A stretch of 64,000 nt of DNA, taken from Streptomyces sp. MJM8645. Lineage in GTDB: Bacteria > Actinomycetota > Actinomycetes > Streptomycetales > Streptomycetaceae. Position 1 is the first letter of the stretch. Each line of letters opens with the position of its first letter. The stretch is from assembly GCF_001625365.1 (NCBI RefSeq), contig NZ_LJJF01000001.1, positions 2,860,501-2,924,500 of the forward strand, given 5' to 3'. Positions 37,371-45,569 of the stretch are shown one piece after another. The notes beneath the pieces were generated by a model, which was not told where the DNA came from, did not search any database, and worked only from the letters and a program-made list of their open reading frames with translations. The translations under genes and the position numbers were made by a program.

Positions 37371-38988
37371 AGTTGCCGCCGAGCGGCAGTGTCGCGGTGG
37401 CGCTGCCCGGGGCTCCGGCGCTCGCCGAGCCGGTGGTGGTGGAGGCCGCGGTGCCGGTGGAACCCGGGGTGCCGGTGCCGGTGCCGGTCGGGGCGGGCGT
37501 CGCCGGGCCAGTGCCGGTCGGCGTCGGGGTGCCCGTCCCGGTCGGGGTCGGCGTGCCCGTCCCGGTCGGGGTCGGCGTGGGCGTGGGCGTGCCGGGGGCG
37601 GTGGTGCCGGTGCCGGACGGCGTCCCCGGGTCGGCGGGCGTTCCGCTCCCGGTGCCGGACGGCGTACCGGTGCCGGTGTCCGCGGGCGTGCCCGGGGTGG
37701 TGGACGGCGTACCCGGGGTGGCCGGCGGGTTGGCGGGCGTGCCGGGGGCCGGGGCGGCCGGGACCTGGTTGGCCGGGCTGGGCGCGATCGGGGTGACGGT
37801 GTCCCAGCCGGCGGGCAGGTCGGGCACCTTCCAGCTGCCGCCGGCCTCGTCCGCCGCGCCGGACGGGTCGGGCCGCACCGCCCCGAGGATCGGCATCGAG
37901 CCGATCGGCGACACCTTGATGACGGCGCCCGGCCGGGGTGCCTGGACGACCAGCCCGCCGCCGATGTACATCGCGACGTGCGTGGCGCCCTCGAAGTAGA
38001 TGACCAGGTCGCCGGGGCGGAGCTGGTTCAGCGCGATGTGCGGGAGCTGGGCCCACTGCTCCTGGCTGGTGCGCGGGATCGGCAGCCCGGCGTGCAGCCA
38101 GGCCTGCGAGGTGAGGCCCGAGCAGTCGAAGGAGTCCGGCCCCGCGCCGCCCCACAGGTACGGCTTGTTGAGCTGGGCGAGCGCGAAGGCGATGGCGGTG
38201 CGGCCGGCCGCCGACGGGGTGCGCTCGCCCTTGCCGAGGACGCCGGAGGCGAGGAAGAGGAGCTGGGCTTCGTCGGCCTTGGCCTTCTCCAGCTTCTCCA
38301 GCTCGGTGCGCTGGGCGCCGGTGAGCGAGGAGACCAGCTGCTCGACGGAGGCGAGGTCGGTGGCGACCTTGGCCTTGGCGGCGTCCTGCTGGGTGACCAG
38401 CGTCTGGGAGGTCTTGAGCGCGTCCTCGGTCTGCTTCGTCAGGCCTGCGAGGGCCTCGCGGTCGGTCTTCAGCCGGTCCAGGAACTCGGACTGCGAGCGG
38501 CTGGCGGCGGTGAGCAGTTCCGCGATGGTGACGGCCTCGTACGGGTCCTTGGAGAGCAGCAGTTCGGCGTAGGCGGAGGCGGCGCCGTTGCGGTACTGGG
38601 CGGCGGCGAGCTGGGAGGCGATGTCGGTGCCGGCGTCGACCTGCTTCTGCTGACGGTCCAGCCGGCCCTGGAGGTCGGTGAGCGCGGCCTGCTGCTCGGC
38701 GACCTTGGCGACGGCGCCGTTGTACTGCTCGGTGGCGGTCTCGGCGCTCTGGTAGAGCGCGTGCAGCTGGTCGAGCAGCGGGCCGAGGGTGGCCTTGGCG
38801 GCGGCGAGCGGGTCGTCGCCCGGACTGGCCGCGGTGATCGAGGCGCCCGGGTCGGGGGTGGCGTACGCGGCCTGCGCGGCGAGCGGGAGGGCGAGCGCGG
38901 CGGCCGCGAGGGCGGCTCCGCAGCGCAGTGCCGCCCGCAGCCAGGGCCGTACGACTGCCGTTTCAGTGCGCTGTGCAGCCCCGCCCAT
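37369..38988 (-). CDS. Secreted NlpC/P60 peptidoglycan endopeptidase with coiled coil and repeat tail
   Basis: A 539-aa exported hydrolase that should cut peptidoglycan stem peptides. The signal peptide is at residues ~18-45 (LRCGAALAAAALALPLAAQ). A long coiled-coil region (about 60-220, DLQGRLDRQQKQVDAGTD) is followed by the NlpC/P60 domain with catalytic Cys in PDSFDCSGLTSQAW, His in YFEGATHVAMYIGGG and a third polar residue after VVQAPRPGAVIKV. The last ~130 residues are TPTPTGTGTGTP repeats. ATG 38988 follows GGGGAGGA at seven bases; upstream in-frame sequence is noncoding. The family size and architecture resemble RipA-like or SCO-type NlpC proteins. Confidence 0.9.
   Translation of the reverse strand: MGGAAQRTETAVVRPWLRAALRCGAALAAAALALPLAAQAAYATPDPGASITAASPGDDPLAAAKATLGPLLDQLHALYQSAETATEQYNGAVAKVAEQQAALTDLQGRLDRQQKQVDAGTDIASQLAAAQYRNGAASAYAELLLSKDPYEAVTIAELLTAASRSQSEFLDRLKTDREALAGLTKQTEDALKTSQTLVTQQDAAKAKVATDLASVEQLVSSLTGAQRTELEKLEKAKADEAQLLFLASGVLGKGERTPSAAGRTAIAFALAQLNKPYLWGGAGPDSFDCSGLTSQAWLHAGLPIPRTSQEQWAQLPHIALNQLRPGDLVIYFEGATHVAMYIGGGLVVQAPRPGAVIKVSPIGSMPILGAVRPDPSGAADEAGGSWKVPDLPAGWDTVTPIAPSPANQVPAAPAPGTPANPPATPGTPSTTPGTPADTGTGTPSGTGSGTPADPGTPSGTGTTAPGTPTPTPTPTGTGTPTPTGTGTPTPTGTGPATPAPTGTGTGTPGSTGTAASTTTGSASAGAPGSATATLPLGGN
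37495..37640. repeat. Tandem coding repeats in the NlpC/P60 C-terminal tail
   Basis: Near-identical 24-bp units built from GTCGGGGTCGGCGTGCCCGT recur head to tail (clearest at about 37520-37585) and encode GTPTPTGT-type periods. The unit is in frame, so copy change alters tail length only. Confidence 0.7.
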
Positions 38989-39321
38989 GGGTTGGTCCTC
39001 CCCGCCCCAGCCTGTCACCGGCGTCCCCGGATCCCGCAGATCCTCCCACGGGTTACTCACCGGAAACAGGGCGCATCCGGACTGGGAGGTTAATTCTGGG
39101 TTGATCTGTGAGACAGCTCTCAGCAAACCGGAGCGAACCGGGGCGAACTTCGCTAATGTCCAGCTCAGCGCGACCGCCGACACCCTTCCGAAAGCTTCCG
39201 GACACCGCTGGGACACCAGCGGAACCACGATTCCCGGCTCAGTTCACCTTCCGTTTACCAAACAGACCTACGGTCGCGACGACACCAACGTCCGTGCGAC
39301 AACTACGACGATTGTTTGGGT
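38989..39321. other. 333-bp divergent intergenic region, NlpC/P60 and PiT transporter
   Basis: It carries the PHO box and -10 of the PiT gene on the right. Near 39100-39122 is an AT-richer island with TGAGA-CAGC-TCTCA, probably part of the NlpC/P60 promoter. I looked for the c-di-AMP (ydaO) riboswitch core that precedes many actinobacterial cell-wall hydrolases and did not find it. Confidence 0.5.
39242..39274 (+). promoter_or_regulatory. PHO box (PhoP operator) and -10 of the PiT gene
   Basis: Two direct repeats GTTCACC (39242-39248) and GTTTACC (39253-39259), 11 bases apart, match the streptomycete PhoP direct-repeat unit. TACGGT (39269-39274) is a plausible -10 with the PHO box at the -35 position. 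Confidence 0.65.
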
Positions 39322-40506
39322 ATGGAACACATCTCGTTCCTGGTAGCCGTTGTGATCATCACGGCGCTCGCCTTCGACTTCACCAACGGGTTCCACGACA
39401 CCGCCAATGCGATGGCCACCTCCATCGCGACGGGAGCCCTCCGGCCGAAGGTCGCGGTCACCATCGCGGCCGTCCTCAACTTCGCGGGCGCGTTCCTGTC
39501 CGTGAAGGTCGCCACCACCATCTCCGGCGGCATCGTCAACGAGAAGAGCGGCATCCACCCCGAGATCATCTTCGCCGCACTGGCGGGCGCGATCCTCTGG
39601 AACCTGCTGACCTGGCTGCGCGGCCTGCCGTCCAGTTCCTCGCACGCGCTGTACGGCGGCCTGATCGGCGCCACCGTCGTCGGTGTCGGCATGAACGGCG
39701 TCAACTTCGACACCGTCCTCTCCAAGATCCTGATCCCGGCGATCGCCTCCCCGCTGGTCGCCGGCCTGGCCTCCTGGGGCGCCACCAAGCTGGCCTACGC
39801 GATCACCCGCAAGGGCAACGAGACCACCGCCACCAAGGGCTTCAAGACCGGCCAGATCTTCTCGTCCTCGCTGATCTCGCTCGCGCACGGCACCAACGAC
39901 GCCCAGAAGACGATGGGCATCATCACCCTGACCCTGGTGTCGGTCGGCGCCCTGCCGCACGGCGCGCTGCCGCCCACCTGGGTGATCATCTCCGCGGGCG
40001 CCGCGATCGCGCTCGGCACCTACATGGGCGGCTGGCGGATCATCCGCTCGATGGGCAAGGGCCTCGCCGACATCAAGGCGCCGCAGGGCTTCGCCTCCGA
40101 GTCGGCCGCCGCGACCGTCATCCTGACCTCCTCGCACATGGGCTTCGGCCTCTCCACCACCCAGGTCTGCTCCGGCGGCATCATGGGCGCCGGCCTCGGC
40201 GGCCCGAAGGCCGAGCTGCGCTGGAGCCTGGTGCGCCGCATGGTCTACACCTGGGCGCTGACCCTGCCGGCCGCCGCGCTGGTCTCGGGCGGCGCCGCGC
40301 TGCTGGTCCGCCAGGGCACCTGGGGCATCGTCCTGGTGGGCGCCGTGCTGGTGGCCGGCTCCGGCGCGATGTGGCTGATCTCCCGCCGCCAGCCGATCAG
40401 CGCGGACAACGTCAACGACGTCAACGACGTCACCCCGGTGGAGGTCCCCGCCACCGCCGCCCCCGCGAACGCCCCCACCCCCGCCTCGACCACGGTCGCG
40501 GCCTGA
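39322..40506 (+). CDS. PiT-family inorganic phosphate transporter
   Basis: A 394-aa inner-membrane phosphate/metal symporter. Both PHO4 signature repeats are visible: DFTNGFHDTANAMAT near residue 20 and SLAHGTNDAQKTMGII near residue 190. PSSSSHALYGGLIGA and SSHMGFGLSTTQVCSGGIMGAG are the two SSSH-like loops. About ten TM segments. ATG 39322 (MEHISFLVAVV) is chosen over an in-frame TTG six bases upstream. A PHO box precedes it. The C-terminal tail is Ala/Pro/Thr-rich. A small membrane protein gene follows after 26 bases. Confidence 0.93.
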   Translation: MEHISFLVAVVIITALAFDFTNGFHDTANAMATSIATGALRPKVAVTIAAVLNFAGAFLSVKVATTISGGIVNEKSGIHPEIIFAALAGAILWNLLTWLRGLPSSSSHALYGGLIGATVVGVGMNGVNFDTVLSKILIPAIASPLVAGLASWGATKLAYAITRKGNETTATKGFKTGQIFSSSLISLAHGTNDAQKTMGIITLTLVSVGALPHGALPPTWVIISAGAAIALGTYMGGWRIIRSMGKGLADIKAPQGFASESAAATVILTSSHMGFGLSTTQVCSGGIMGAGLGGPKAELRWSLVRRMVYTWALTLPAAALVSGGAALLVRQGTWGIVLVGAVLVAGSGAMWLISRRQPISADNVNDVNDVTPVEVPATAAPANAPTPASTTVAA

Positions 40507-40532
40507 GCGCCGCAGGCTGAGGAGCACCCGCC

Positions 40533-40781
40533 ATGCACATCAAGTGGAACGCCCTGGCCCAGACCGCCGGTGCCAGCTTCGGCATCACCGTCGCCGTGGT
40601 CTCCGTCTTCGCACTCGGCATCCTGGCCCTGTCCCGCCGCGAGGCCGCGCTGAGCGCCCGCGAGGGCGAGGCCGCCCAGGAGCCGGGCGGCGGCCGGCTG
40701 GCCCTGGCCGGCGCCTACGCCTGCTTCGGCCTCTGCGCCGCGGCCGTCGTCTACGGCCTGGTCCTGATCGCCGCGCCGTAG
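40533..40781 (+). CDS. Small two-TM membrane protein, partner of the PiT transporter
   Basis: An 82-aa protein of two hydrophobic segments (about residues 15-35 and 57-80) joined by a charged loop SRREAALSAREGEAAQEPG. The ATG at 40533 has GGAG at seven bases and lies 26 bases after the PiT stop, so co-transcription is likely. As I recall, a small gene of this kind also follows the PhoP-controlled pitH2 of S. coelicolor, which supports a role in phosphate uptake or its control. Function unknown. Confidence 0.8.
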   Translation: MHIKWNALAQTAGASFGITVAVVSVFALGILALSRREAALSAREGEAAQEPGGGRLALAGAYACFGLCAAAVVYGLVLIAAP

Positions 40782-40816
40782 CGCGTGGCCCTGATCGCCG
40801 CGCCGTAGCGCGTGGC
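40763..40816. repeat. 27-bp tandem duplication over the stop codon of the small membrane protein
   Basis: Two exact 27-bp copies (40763-40789 and 40790-40816). The first includes the codons for LIAAP and the TAG stop at 40779-40781. The second repeats them downstream. Confidence 0.95.
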
Positions 40817-40850
40817 CGACGGTTCCCGCCGTCCGCGCGCGGGACGAACC

Positions 40851-40891
40851 GAACGGGCCGGGGAGTGTGATCCACACTCCCCGGCCCGTTC
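40851..40891. terminator. Bidirectional terminator, PiT operon and MFS gene
   Basis: A perfect 19-bp stem (40851-40869 with 40873-40891) and three-base loop, between convergent genes and 18 bases from the MFS stop. Confidence 0.85.
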
Positions 40892-40909
40892 GCGCATCCC
40901 CGCCCGGAG

Positions 40910-42457
40910 TCAGCCCTGCTGGCTGGTCTTCAGCGCGGTCTCCCGGATGAACAGCACCGTGACGAAGGCCAGCGCCGCGAACGGCGCGGCCCACAGGAAG
41001 ACGGTGCCGACGCCGTGCCCGAACGCGTCCGTCACCAGCGGGACGATCGGGGCGGGCAGCTTGTGCAGGTCCGGGATGCCCCCGCCGCCGGCCGCGCTCG
41101 CGGCCGGGATGTGCGCGGCGGCCAGGTTCTCCGCGAGGTAGTGGGTCACCTTGCTGTTCATCAGCGCGCCGAGCGCGGAGACGCCCATCGCGCCGCCCAT
41201 GGTGCGGAAGAACGTCACCACGGAGCTGGCCGCGCCGAGCTCGTGGCGCGGCACCGTGTTCTGCACCGCGAGCACCAGGTTCTGGCTGGTCAGGCCGAGG
41301 CCGATGCCGGTGATCGCCATGTAGACGCAGAGCAGCTTGTAGTCGGTGTCGGCGCGGGCGGTGGCGAGCAGGCCGAAGCCGATCGCGAGCAGCGCCGTGC
41401 CGGCGACCAGGTAGGCCTTCCACTTGCCGTACTTGGTGATCAGCCGGCCGGCGACGGTGGAGGCGAGCGCCAGGCCGAGGATCATCGGCAGGGTCATCAG
41501 GCCGGCCATGGTCGGGGACTTGGCGCGGGCCAGCTGGAAGTACTGGCTGAGGAAGGTGGTCGCGCCGTACATCCCGACGCCGACCAGCACGCTGGCCACC
41601 GCGGCCAGGGTGACGGTGCGGTACTTGAAGAGGTCCGGCGGGATGATCGGCTCGGCGGCGCGGCGCTCGATCACCACGGCGAGGGCGCCCAGCAGCAGGC
41701 CGCCGCCGACCATCGCGGCGGTCTGCCAGGACAGCCAGTCGTAGTTCGTGCCGGCCAGCGTGATCCAGATCATCAGCAGGCTGACGGCGCCGGTGATGAC
41801 CAGCGCGCCCAGGTAGTCGATCTTCGCCTTGCGCTTGACCACCGGCAGCTTGAGGGTGCGCTGCACCACCAGGATCGCGGCCAGCGCGAACGGGATGCCG
41901 ACGTAGAAGCACCAGCGCCAGCCCAGCCACGAGGTGTCCACGATGACGCCGCCGATCAGCGGTCCGCCGATGGTGGCCAGCGCGAAGACCGCGCCGAAGT
42001 AGCCGCTGTAACGGCCGCGCTCGCGCGGCGGGACCATCGCGGCCAGGCAGATCTGGCCCAGCGCGACCACACCGCCGGCGCCGATGCCCTGGAGGGCGCG
42101 GCAGGCGATCAGCTCGGCGGTGTTCTGGGAGAGGCCGGCCAGGGCGGAGGTGGCGATGTAGATCAGCAGGGCTATCTGGAGCAGCAGCTTCTTGCTGACG
42201 AGGTCGGAGAGCTTGCCCCAGATCGGGGTGGAGGCGGTCAGGGTCAGCAGGGCCGCGGTGATCACCCAGGTGTAGGCGGACTGGCCGCCGTGCAGGTCGG
42301 TGAGGATGTGCGGCAGGGCGTTGGAGACGACGGTCGAGGAGAGCACGGCCACGAAGAGGCCGAGCAGCAGGCCGGACAGCGCCTCCATCACCTGCCGGTG
42401 GGTCATCGGTTGATCGTCGACGGCGGCTCCGACGGTCGCCTCGGCTGTGACGGTCAT
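40910..42457 (-). CDS. MFS multidrug exporter, EmrB/QacA (DHA2) family
   Basis: A 515-aa transporter with about 14 TM helices. LLLGLFVAVLSSTVVSNALP is TM1 with the DHA2 motif, then TPIWGKLSDLVSKK (motif A) and [25 protein letters not shown]. It ends with a cytoplasmic TALKTSQQG. ATG at 42457 (MTVTAEATV) fits the promoter found upstream; longer open frame is rejected. The divergent-looking arrangement with the marR gene is actually codirectional (marR lies upstream on the same strand). The promoter between them is covered by paired inverted operators, so MarR control is likely. Confidence 0.92.
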   Translation of the reverse strand: MTVTAEATVGAAVDDQPMTHRQVMEALSGLLLGLFVAVLSSTVVSNALPHILTDLHGGQSAYTWVITAALLTLTASTPIWGKLSDLVSKKLLLQIALLIYIATSALAGLSQNTAELIACRALQGIGAGGVVALGQICLAAMVPPRERGRYSGYFGAVFALATIGGPLIGGVIVDTSWLGWRWCFYVGIPFALAAILVVQRTLKLPVVKRKAKIDYLGALVITGAVSLLMIWITLAGTNYDWLSWQTAAMVGGGLLLGALAVVIERRAAEPIIPPDLFKYRTVTLAAVASVLVGVGMYGATTFLSQYFQLARAKSPTMAGLMTLPMILGLALASTVAGRLITKYGKWKAYLVAGTALLAIGFGLLATARADTDYKLLCVYMAITGIGLGLTSQNLVLAVQNTVPRHELGAASSVVTFFRTMGGAMGVSALGALMNSKVTHYLAENLAAAHIPAASAAGGGGIPDLHKLPAPIVPLVTDAFGHGVGTVFLWAAPFAALAFVTVLFIRETALKTSQQG

Positions 42458-42515
42458 CTGGGTCCTTCGGCGGGAGGAGTGAGCGGGGGCGGGGGGTGCG
42501 CAGGCAGGGAAAATT

Positions 42516-42558
42516 GTTGCCTTACGCAACCATAGGCCCGATGGTTGACTAAGGCAAC
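42516..42558 (-). promoter_or_regulatory. MFS promoter with paired inverted MarR-type operators
   Basis: GTTGCCTTACGCAACC (42516-42531) and GGTTGACTAAGGCAAC (42543-42558) are inverted copies of each other (14 of 16 positions) and each is itself partly palindromic (TTGC..GCAA). On the minus strand TTGCCT (-35) and TATGGT (-10, complement of 42529-42534) are 17 bases apart, one operator on each element. Confidence 0.75.
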
Positions 42559-42645
42559 TTTCTTCAAGCCCAAGTAAAGGCCGCGCCCCCAGGCCTGGAT
42601 CCAGCCACCGCGGACCCGACCCCCGCCCCGGGCCCCGACCCCCGG

Positions 42646-43095
42646 TCACTCCGCCGGCGGCTCCCCGATCACGTCGTTGAAGCGGTGCAGCAGCACCGCG
42701 AAGCGGTCCACGTCCTCCGGCGACCAGCTGCCCAGCAGCTCCCGCACCCGCCGCATCCGGACGTCCCGGGCCGCCAGGTAGCGCCGCCGCCCGTCCTCGG
42801 TCAGCGAGACCAGCGCGGCCCGGCGGTCCAGCGGATCCGTCTCCCTGGCCACCAGGCCCAGCTCCTCCAGCGCCCGGATCTGCCGGCTCACCGTGGCCTT
42901 GCCGACCGCGAAGTGCACGCCGACGTCCGTCACCCGCACCCGCCCGGTCTGCTCGATGTAGCCGAGCATGCTGTACGCCATCCCCTCCAGCTCGGGGTGC
43001 ACCCGGCGTGAGAGCTCCGCCACTCGGGCCCGGCCCCGCCGGAACATCAGCGCGACCTCGCGCTCCACCGCCAGCAGGGATTCCTCGTCACTCAC
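42646..43095 (-). CDS. MarR-family transcriptional regulator
   Basis: A 149-aa winged-helix repressor. The recognition region is VRVTDVGVHFAVGKATVSRQIRALEELGLVARE (split around residues 57-90), and the wing is ETDPLDRRAALVSLTEDGRR. GTG at 43095 (VSDEESLLAV) is preferred over an in-frame GTG at 43119. GATACT stands six bases upstream of the 43095 start, suggesting a leaderless transcript. It lies upstream of the drug exporter on the same strand, with the paired operators between them, and is divergent from the membrane protein at 43208. Confidence 0.88.
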   Translation of the reverse strand: MSDEESLLAVEREVALMFRRGRARVAELSRRVHPELEGMAYSMLGYIEQTGRVRVTDVGVHFAVGKATVSRQIRALEELGLVARETDPLDRRAALVSLTEDGRRRYLAARDVRMRRVRELLGSWSPEDVDRFAVLLHRFNDVIGEPPAE

Positions 43096-43159
43096 CGCGC
43101 CAGTATCCCGCAGCCGCACTGGCTGGAAGGCGGCGCGTGGGGTGCGACAAGCTAACTAG

Positions 43160-43172
43160 TTCATGGTATGAA
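43160..43172. promoter_or_regulatory. Inverted repeat TTCAT-GGT-ATGAA
   Basis: A 5-3-5 palindrome in the 112-base gap between marR and the membrane protein gene. It differs in sequence from the MFS operators, so it may bind another regulator or a second mode of MarR. Confidence 0.45.
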
Positions 43173-43207
43173 GTATCCGTTTTCCCCCAATACACAAGGA
43201 GATGTGG

Positions 43208-44260
43208 ATGGCCGCCCCGGGGCAGGGTTTCGTCGCTGAACTGAAGGGCGCGGTCACACCGCGTGCGGCACTGCTCGTGATCGGCGTGCTGCTGCTGCAG
43301 CTCGGCTTCATCACCTCGTACGTCGGGGCGCTGCACCACCCGGCCCCGCACGAGCTGTCGATCGCGGTGGTCGCCCCGCCGCAGGTCGCCCCCAAGCTGG
43401 TCCAGGCGCTGGAATCCGTGCCGGACGACGCCGTCAAGGCCGTCACCGCCCCGGACGCCGAGACGGCCACCCAGCAGATCAAGGACCAGAAGATCTACGC
43501 CGCGCTGGTCGTGAACCCGACCGGCACCGAGGACACCCTGCTGGTCGGCGGCGCCCGCGGCACCTCCGCCGCCAAGGCCGCCGAGTCCATCACCACCGCG
43601 CTGGACAAGGCCCAGGGCCGCACCGTCAAGGTCGAGGACGTCGTGCCGCTCGCCAAGGGCGACACCAACGGCCTCTCCGCGTTCTACCTGGTCATCGGCT
43701 GGTGCGTCGGCGGCTACCTGGTCGCCTCGATCCTCGGCATCAGCGCCGGCTCCAAGCCCGCCAACGTCCACCGCCTGCTGATCCGCCTCGGTGTGCTGGC
43801 GCTGTACTCGGTCGGCGCCGGCCTCGGCGGCACGATCATCGCCGGACCGGTGCTGGACGCGCTGCCCGGCTCGATCCTGGCCCTGACCGGCATCGGCGCC
43901 CTGGTGGTGTTCACGGTCGGCGCGTTCACCATGGCGCTGCAGTGCCTGTTCGACGTCATCGGCATCGGCGTCGCGGTGCTGATCTTCGTGGTGCTGGGCA
44001 ACCCGAGCGCCGGCGGCGTCTACCCGGCACCGATGATGCCGCCGTTCTGGCGGGCCATCGGCTCGCTGATCCCGAACGGCGCCGGGACCAGTGCCACCAA
44101 GTCGATCGCCTACTTCGGCTCCACCAACCTGGGCATGCCGATCGTGGTCCTGGTGGTCTGGGCGCTGATCGGCATCGGCGTCGCATACCTGGCCGTGCTG
44201 CGCGGCCCGCGCTCCGGCGGCCGCGAGATCGTCGCCGCCGAGGCGTCCTCCGAGGCCTGA
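43208..44260 (+). CDS. ABC-2/DUF3533-like membrane protein
   Basis: A 350-aa integral membrane protein. One TM helix near the N-terminus (PRAALLVIGVLLLQLGFITS), an extracytoplasmic domain of about 120 residues, then five or six TM helices and a charged C-terminus. The plan fits the ABC-2 permease-like/DUF3533 (YhgE-Pip-like) group. ATG at 43208 is chosen because AAGGAG (43196-43201) sits six bases before it; the ATG at 43202 abuts the Shine-Dalgarno. Divergent from marR. Substrate unknown; possible export or membrane-stress function. Confidence 0.75.
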   Translation: MAAPGQGFVAELKGAVTPRAALLVIGVLLLQLGFITSYVGALHHPAPHELSIAVVAPPQVAPKLVQALESVPDDAVKAVTAPDAETATQQIKDQKIYAALVVNPTGTEDTLLVGGARGTSAAKAAESITTALDKAQGRTVKVEDVVPLAKGDTNGLSAFYLVIGWCVGGYLVASILGISAGSKPANVHRLLIRLGVLALYSVGAGLGGTIIAGPVLDALPGSILALTGIGALVVFTVGAFTMALQCLFDVIGIGVAVLIFVVLGNPSAGGVYPAPMMPPFWRAIGSLIPNGAGTSATKSIAYFGSTNLGMPIVVLVVWALIGIGVAYLAVLRGPRSGGREIVAAEASSEA

Positions 44261-44277
44261 TCCCCCGCGTTCCTCCG

Positions 44278-44311
44278 CCCGAGCCCCCGGCCGCCCGGCC
44301 GGGGGCTCGGG
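44278..44311. terminator. Bidirectional terminator, DUF3533-like gene and ROK gene
   Basis: CCCGAGCCCCCGGCC (44278-44292) pairs perfectly with 44297-44311 around loop GCCC, between convergent genes. Confidence 0.85.
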
Positions 44312-44330
44312 TGCGTCCCGGGCCGGGAGG

Positions 44331-45551
44331 TCAGCCGCCGGCGAGCCGGCCCGGGTCCGCGACGACGGCCCGCACCACGCCCACCGCGGCGCCCAGCAGC
44401 GGCCCGCGCCGGCCCAGCCGGGACACCGTCAGCCGCTCGTCCGACCAGGGCCGCACCGTCACCCGGGCGGCCAGCTCGGCCCGCATCGCCGGCAGCAGCC
44501 AGGGCGCCAGCCGGGCGTAGCCGCCGCCCAGCACCACCTCGGCCGGGTCCAGCAGGTTGACCGCCCCGGCGGCCGCGATGCCCAGCGCCGAACCGGCCCC
44601 GGCCAGCACCGCGAGGGCCGGCTCGTCCCCGGCCCCGGCCCGCCCGGCGAGCAGCGTCACCCAGTCGCCCCGCGCGCCCGCCGGCCCGGCCGCCCGCAGC
44701 ACGGCCGCCTCCCCCGCGTACTGCTCCAGGCAGCCGTGCGCGCCGCAGGCGCAGCGGTGGCCGTCCGGGTGGACCGGTACGTGGCCGAACTCGCCCGCGT
44801 AGCCGCGCGCCCCGCGCAGCAGCCGCCCGCCGACCACGATCGCCGCGCCGACGCCGGCCTCGGCCGACACGTACAGGAAGTCCTCCGGCCCGCCGCCCAG
44901 CCACCGTTCGGCCAGCCCGCCCAGGTTGGCCTCGTTGTCCGCCTCGACCGGCAGCTCGGCCAGTTCGGCCGCGCCGGCCGCGCGCAGCGCCGGGCGCAGT
45001 TCGGCCGCCAGCGGGACGTCCCGCCAGCCCAGGTTGGCGGCCCGCTGGAGCACCCCGCCGGAGGTGCCGACCAGCCCGGGGACGGCCAGGGTCAGCCCGG
45101 CCGGGCGCAGGCCCGCCTCGGCGACGGCCGCGTGCAGCAGTTCGGCGAGGTCGGCCATCACCGCGGCGGGCCGGCGGCCCCGGTTGCGGACCTCGCGGCG
45201 GCGCCAGGTCCGGACCTCCCCGCTCAGGTCGACCACGCAGGCACCGAGGTGCTCCACCCCGATCTCGGCGCCGAGGCCGCCGGGCCCGAGCGGGTTGAGC
45301 CCGAGCGCGGTGCCGGGGCGGCCGACCTTGCCGCTGGGCGCGGCCGGGCCCTCCTCGACGACCAGGCCGCCGGCGATCAGCTGTTCGGCGAGCGAGGAGA
45401 CGGCGGCCCTGGTCAGCCCGGTCTCGGCGGCCACCTCGGCCCGGGAGCGCGGGGCGCGCGCGATCACCCCGAGCACCAGGGCCAGGTTGGCCCGGCGCAT
45501 CCCCTGCTGGCTGGCGGGCCCGCTCCGAACCGCGTCCGGTTCCCCGCGCAT
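44331..45551 (-). CDS. ROK-family transcriptional regulator/sugar kinase-like protein
   Basis: A 406-aa XylR/NagC-type protein. The N-terminal winged helix (about residues 17-75) has RAEVAAETGLTRAAVSSLAEQ. The ROK domain has GAEIGVEHLGACVVDLSGEV, DNEANLGGLAERW, and the zinc-binding signature GHVPVHPDGHRCACGAHGCL with one His and three Cys followed by EQYAGE. Such proteins repress sugar catabolic genes; the sugar is unknown. ATG 45551 follows GGTGAGGG; GTG 45560 would add three residues. No adjacent sugar genes are present; gtrA lies 18 bases upstream. Confidence 0.88.
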   Translation of the reverse strand: MRGEPDAVRSGPASQQGMRRANLALVLGVIARAPRSRAEVAAETGLTRAAVSSLAEQLIAGGLVVEEGPAAPSGKVGRPGTALGLNPLGPGGLGAEIGVEHLGACVVDLSGEVRTWRRREVRNRGRRPAAVMADLAELLHAAVAEAGLRPAGLTLAVPGLVGTSGGVLQRAANLGWRDVPLAAELRPALRAAGAAELAELPVEADNEANLGGLAERWLGGGPEDFLYVSAEAGVGAAIVVGGRLLRGARGYAGEFGHVPVHPDGHRCACGAHGCLEQYAGEAAVLRAAGPAGARGDWVTLLAGRAGAGDEPALAVLAGAGSALGIAAAGAVNLLDPAEVVLGGGYARLAPWLLPAMRAELAARVTVRPWSDERLTVSRLGRRGPLLGAAVGVVRAVVADPGRLAGG

Positions 45552-45569
45552 AACCCTCACCTCACGGCC

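Noticed and set aside
38989..39180. Possible c-di-AMP (ydaO) riboswitch before the NlpC/P60 gene
   Set aside because: The conserved GAACCC..CAGCTAACC-type core and matching 5' block are absent, although such riboswitches precede many actinobacterial cell-wall hydrolases.
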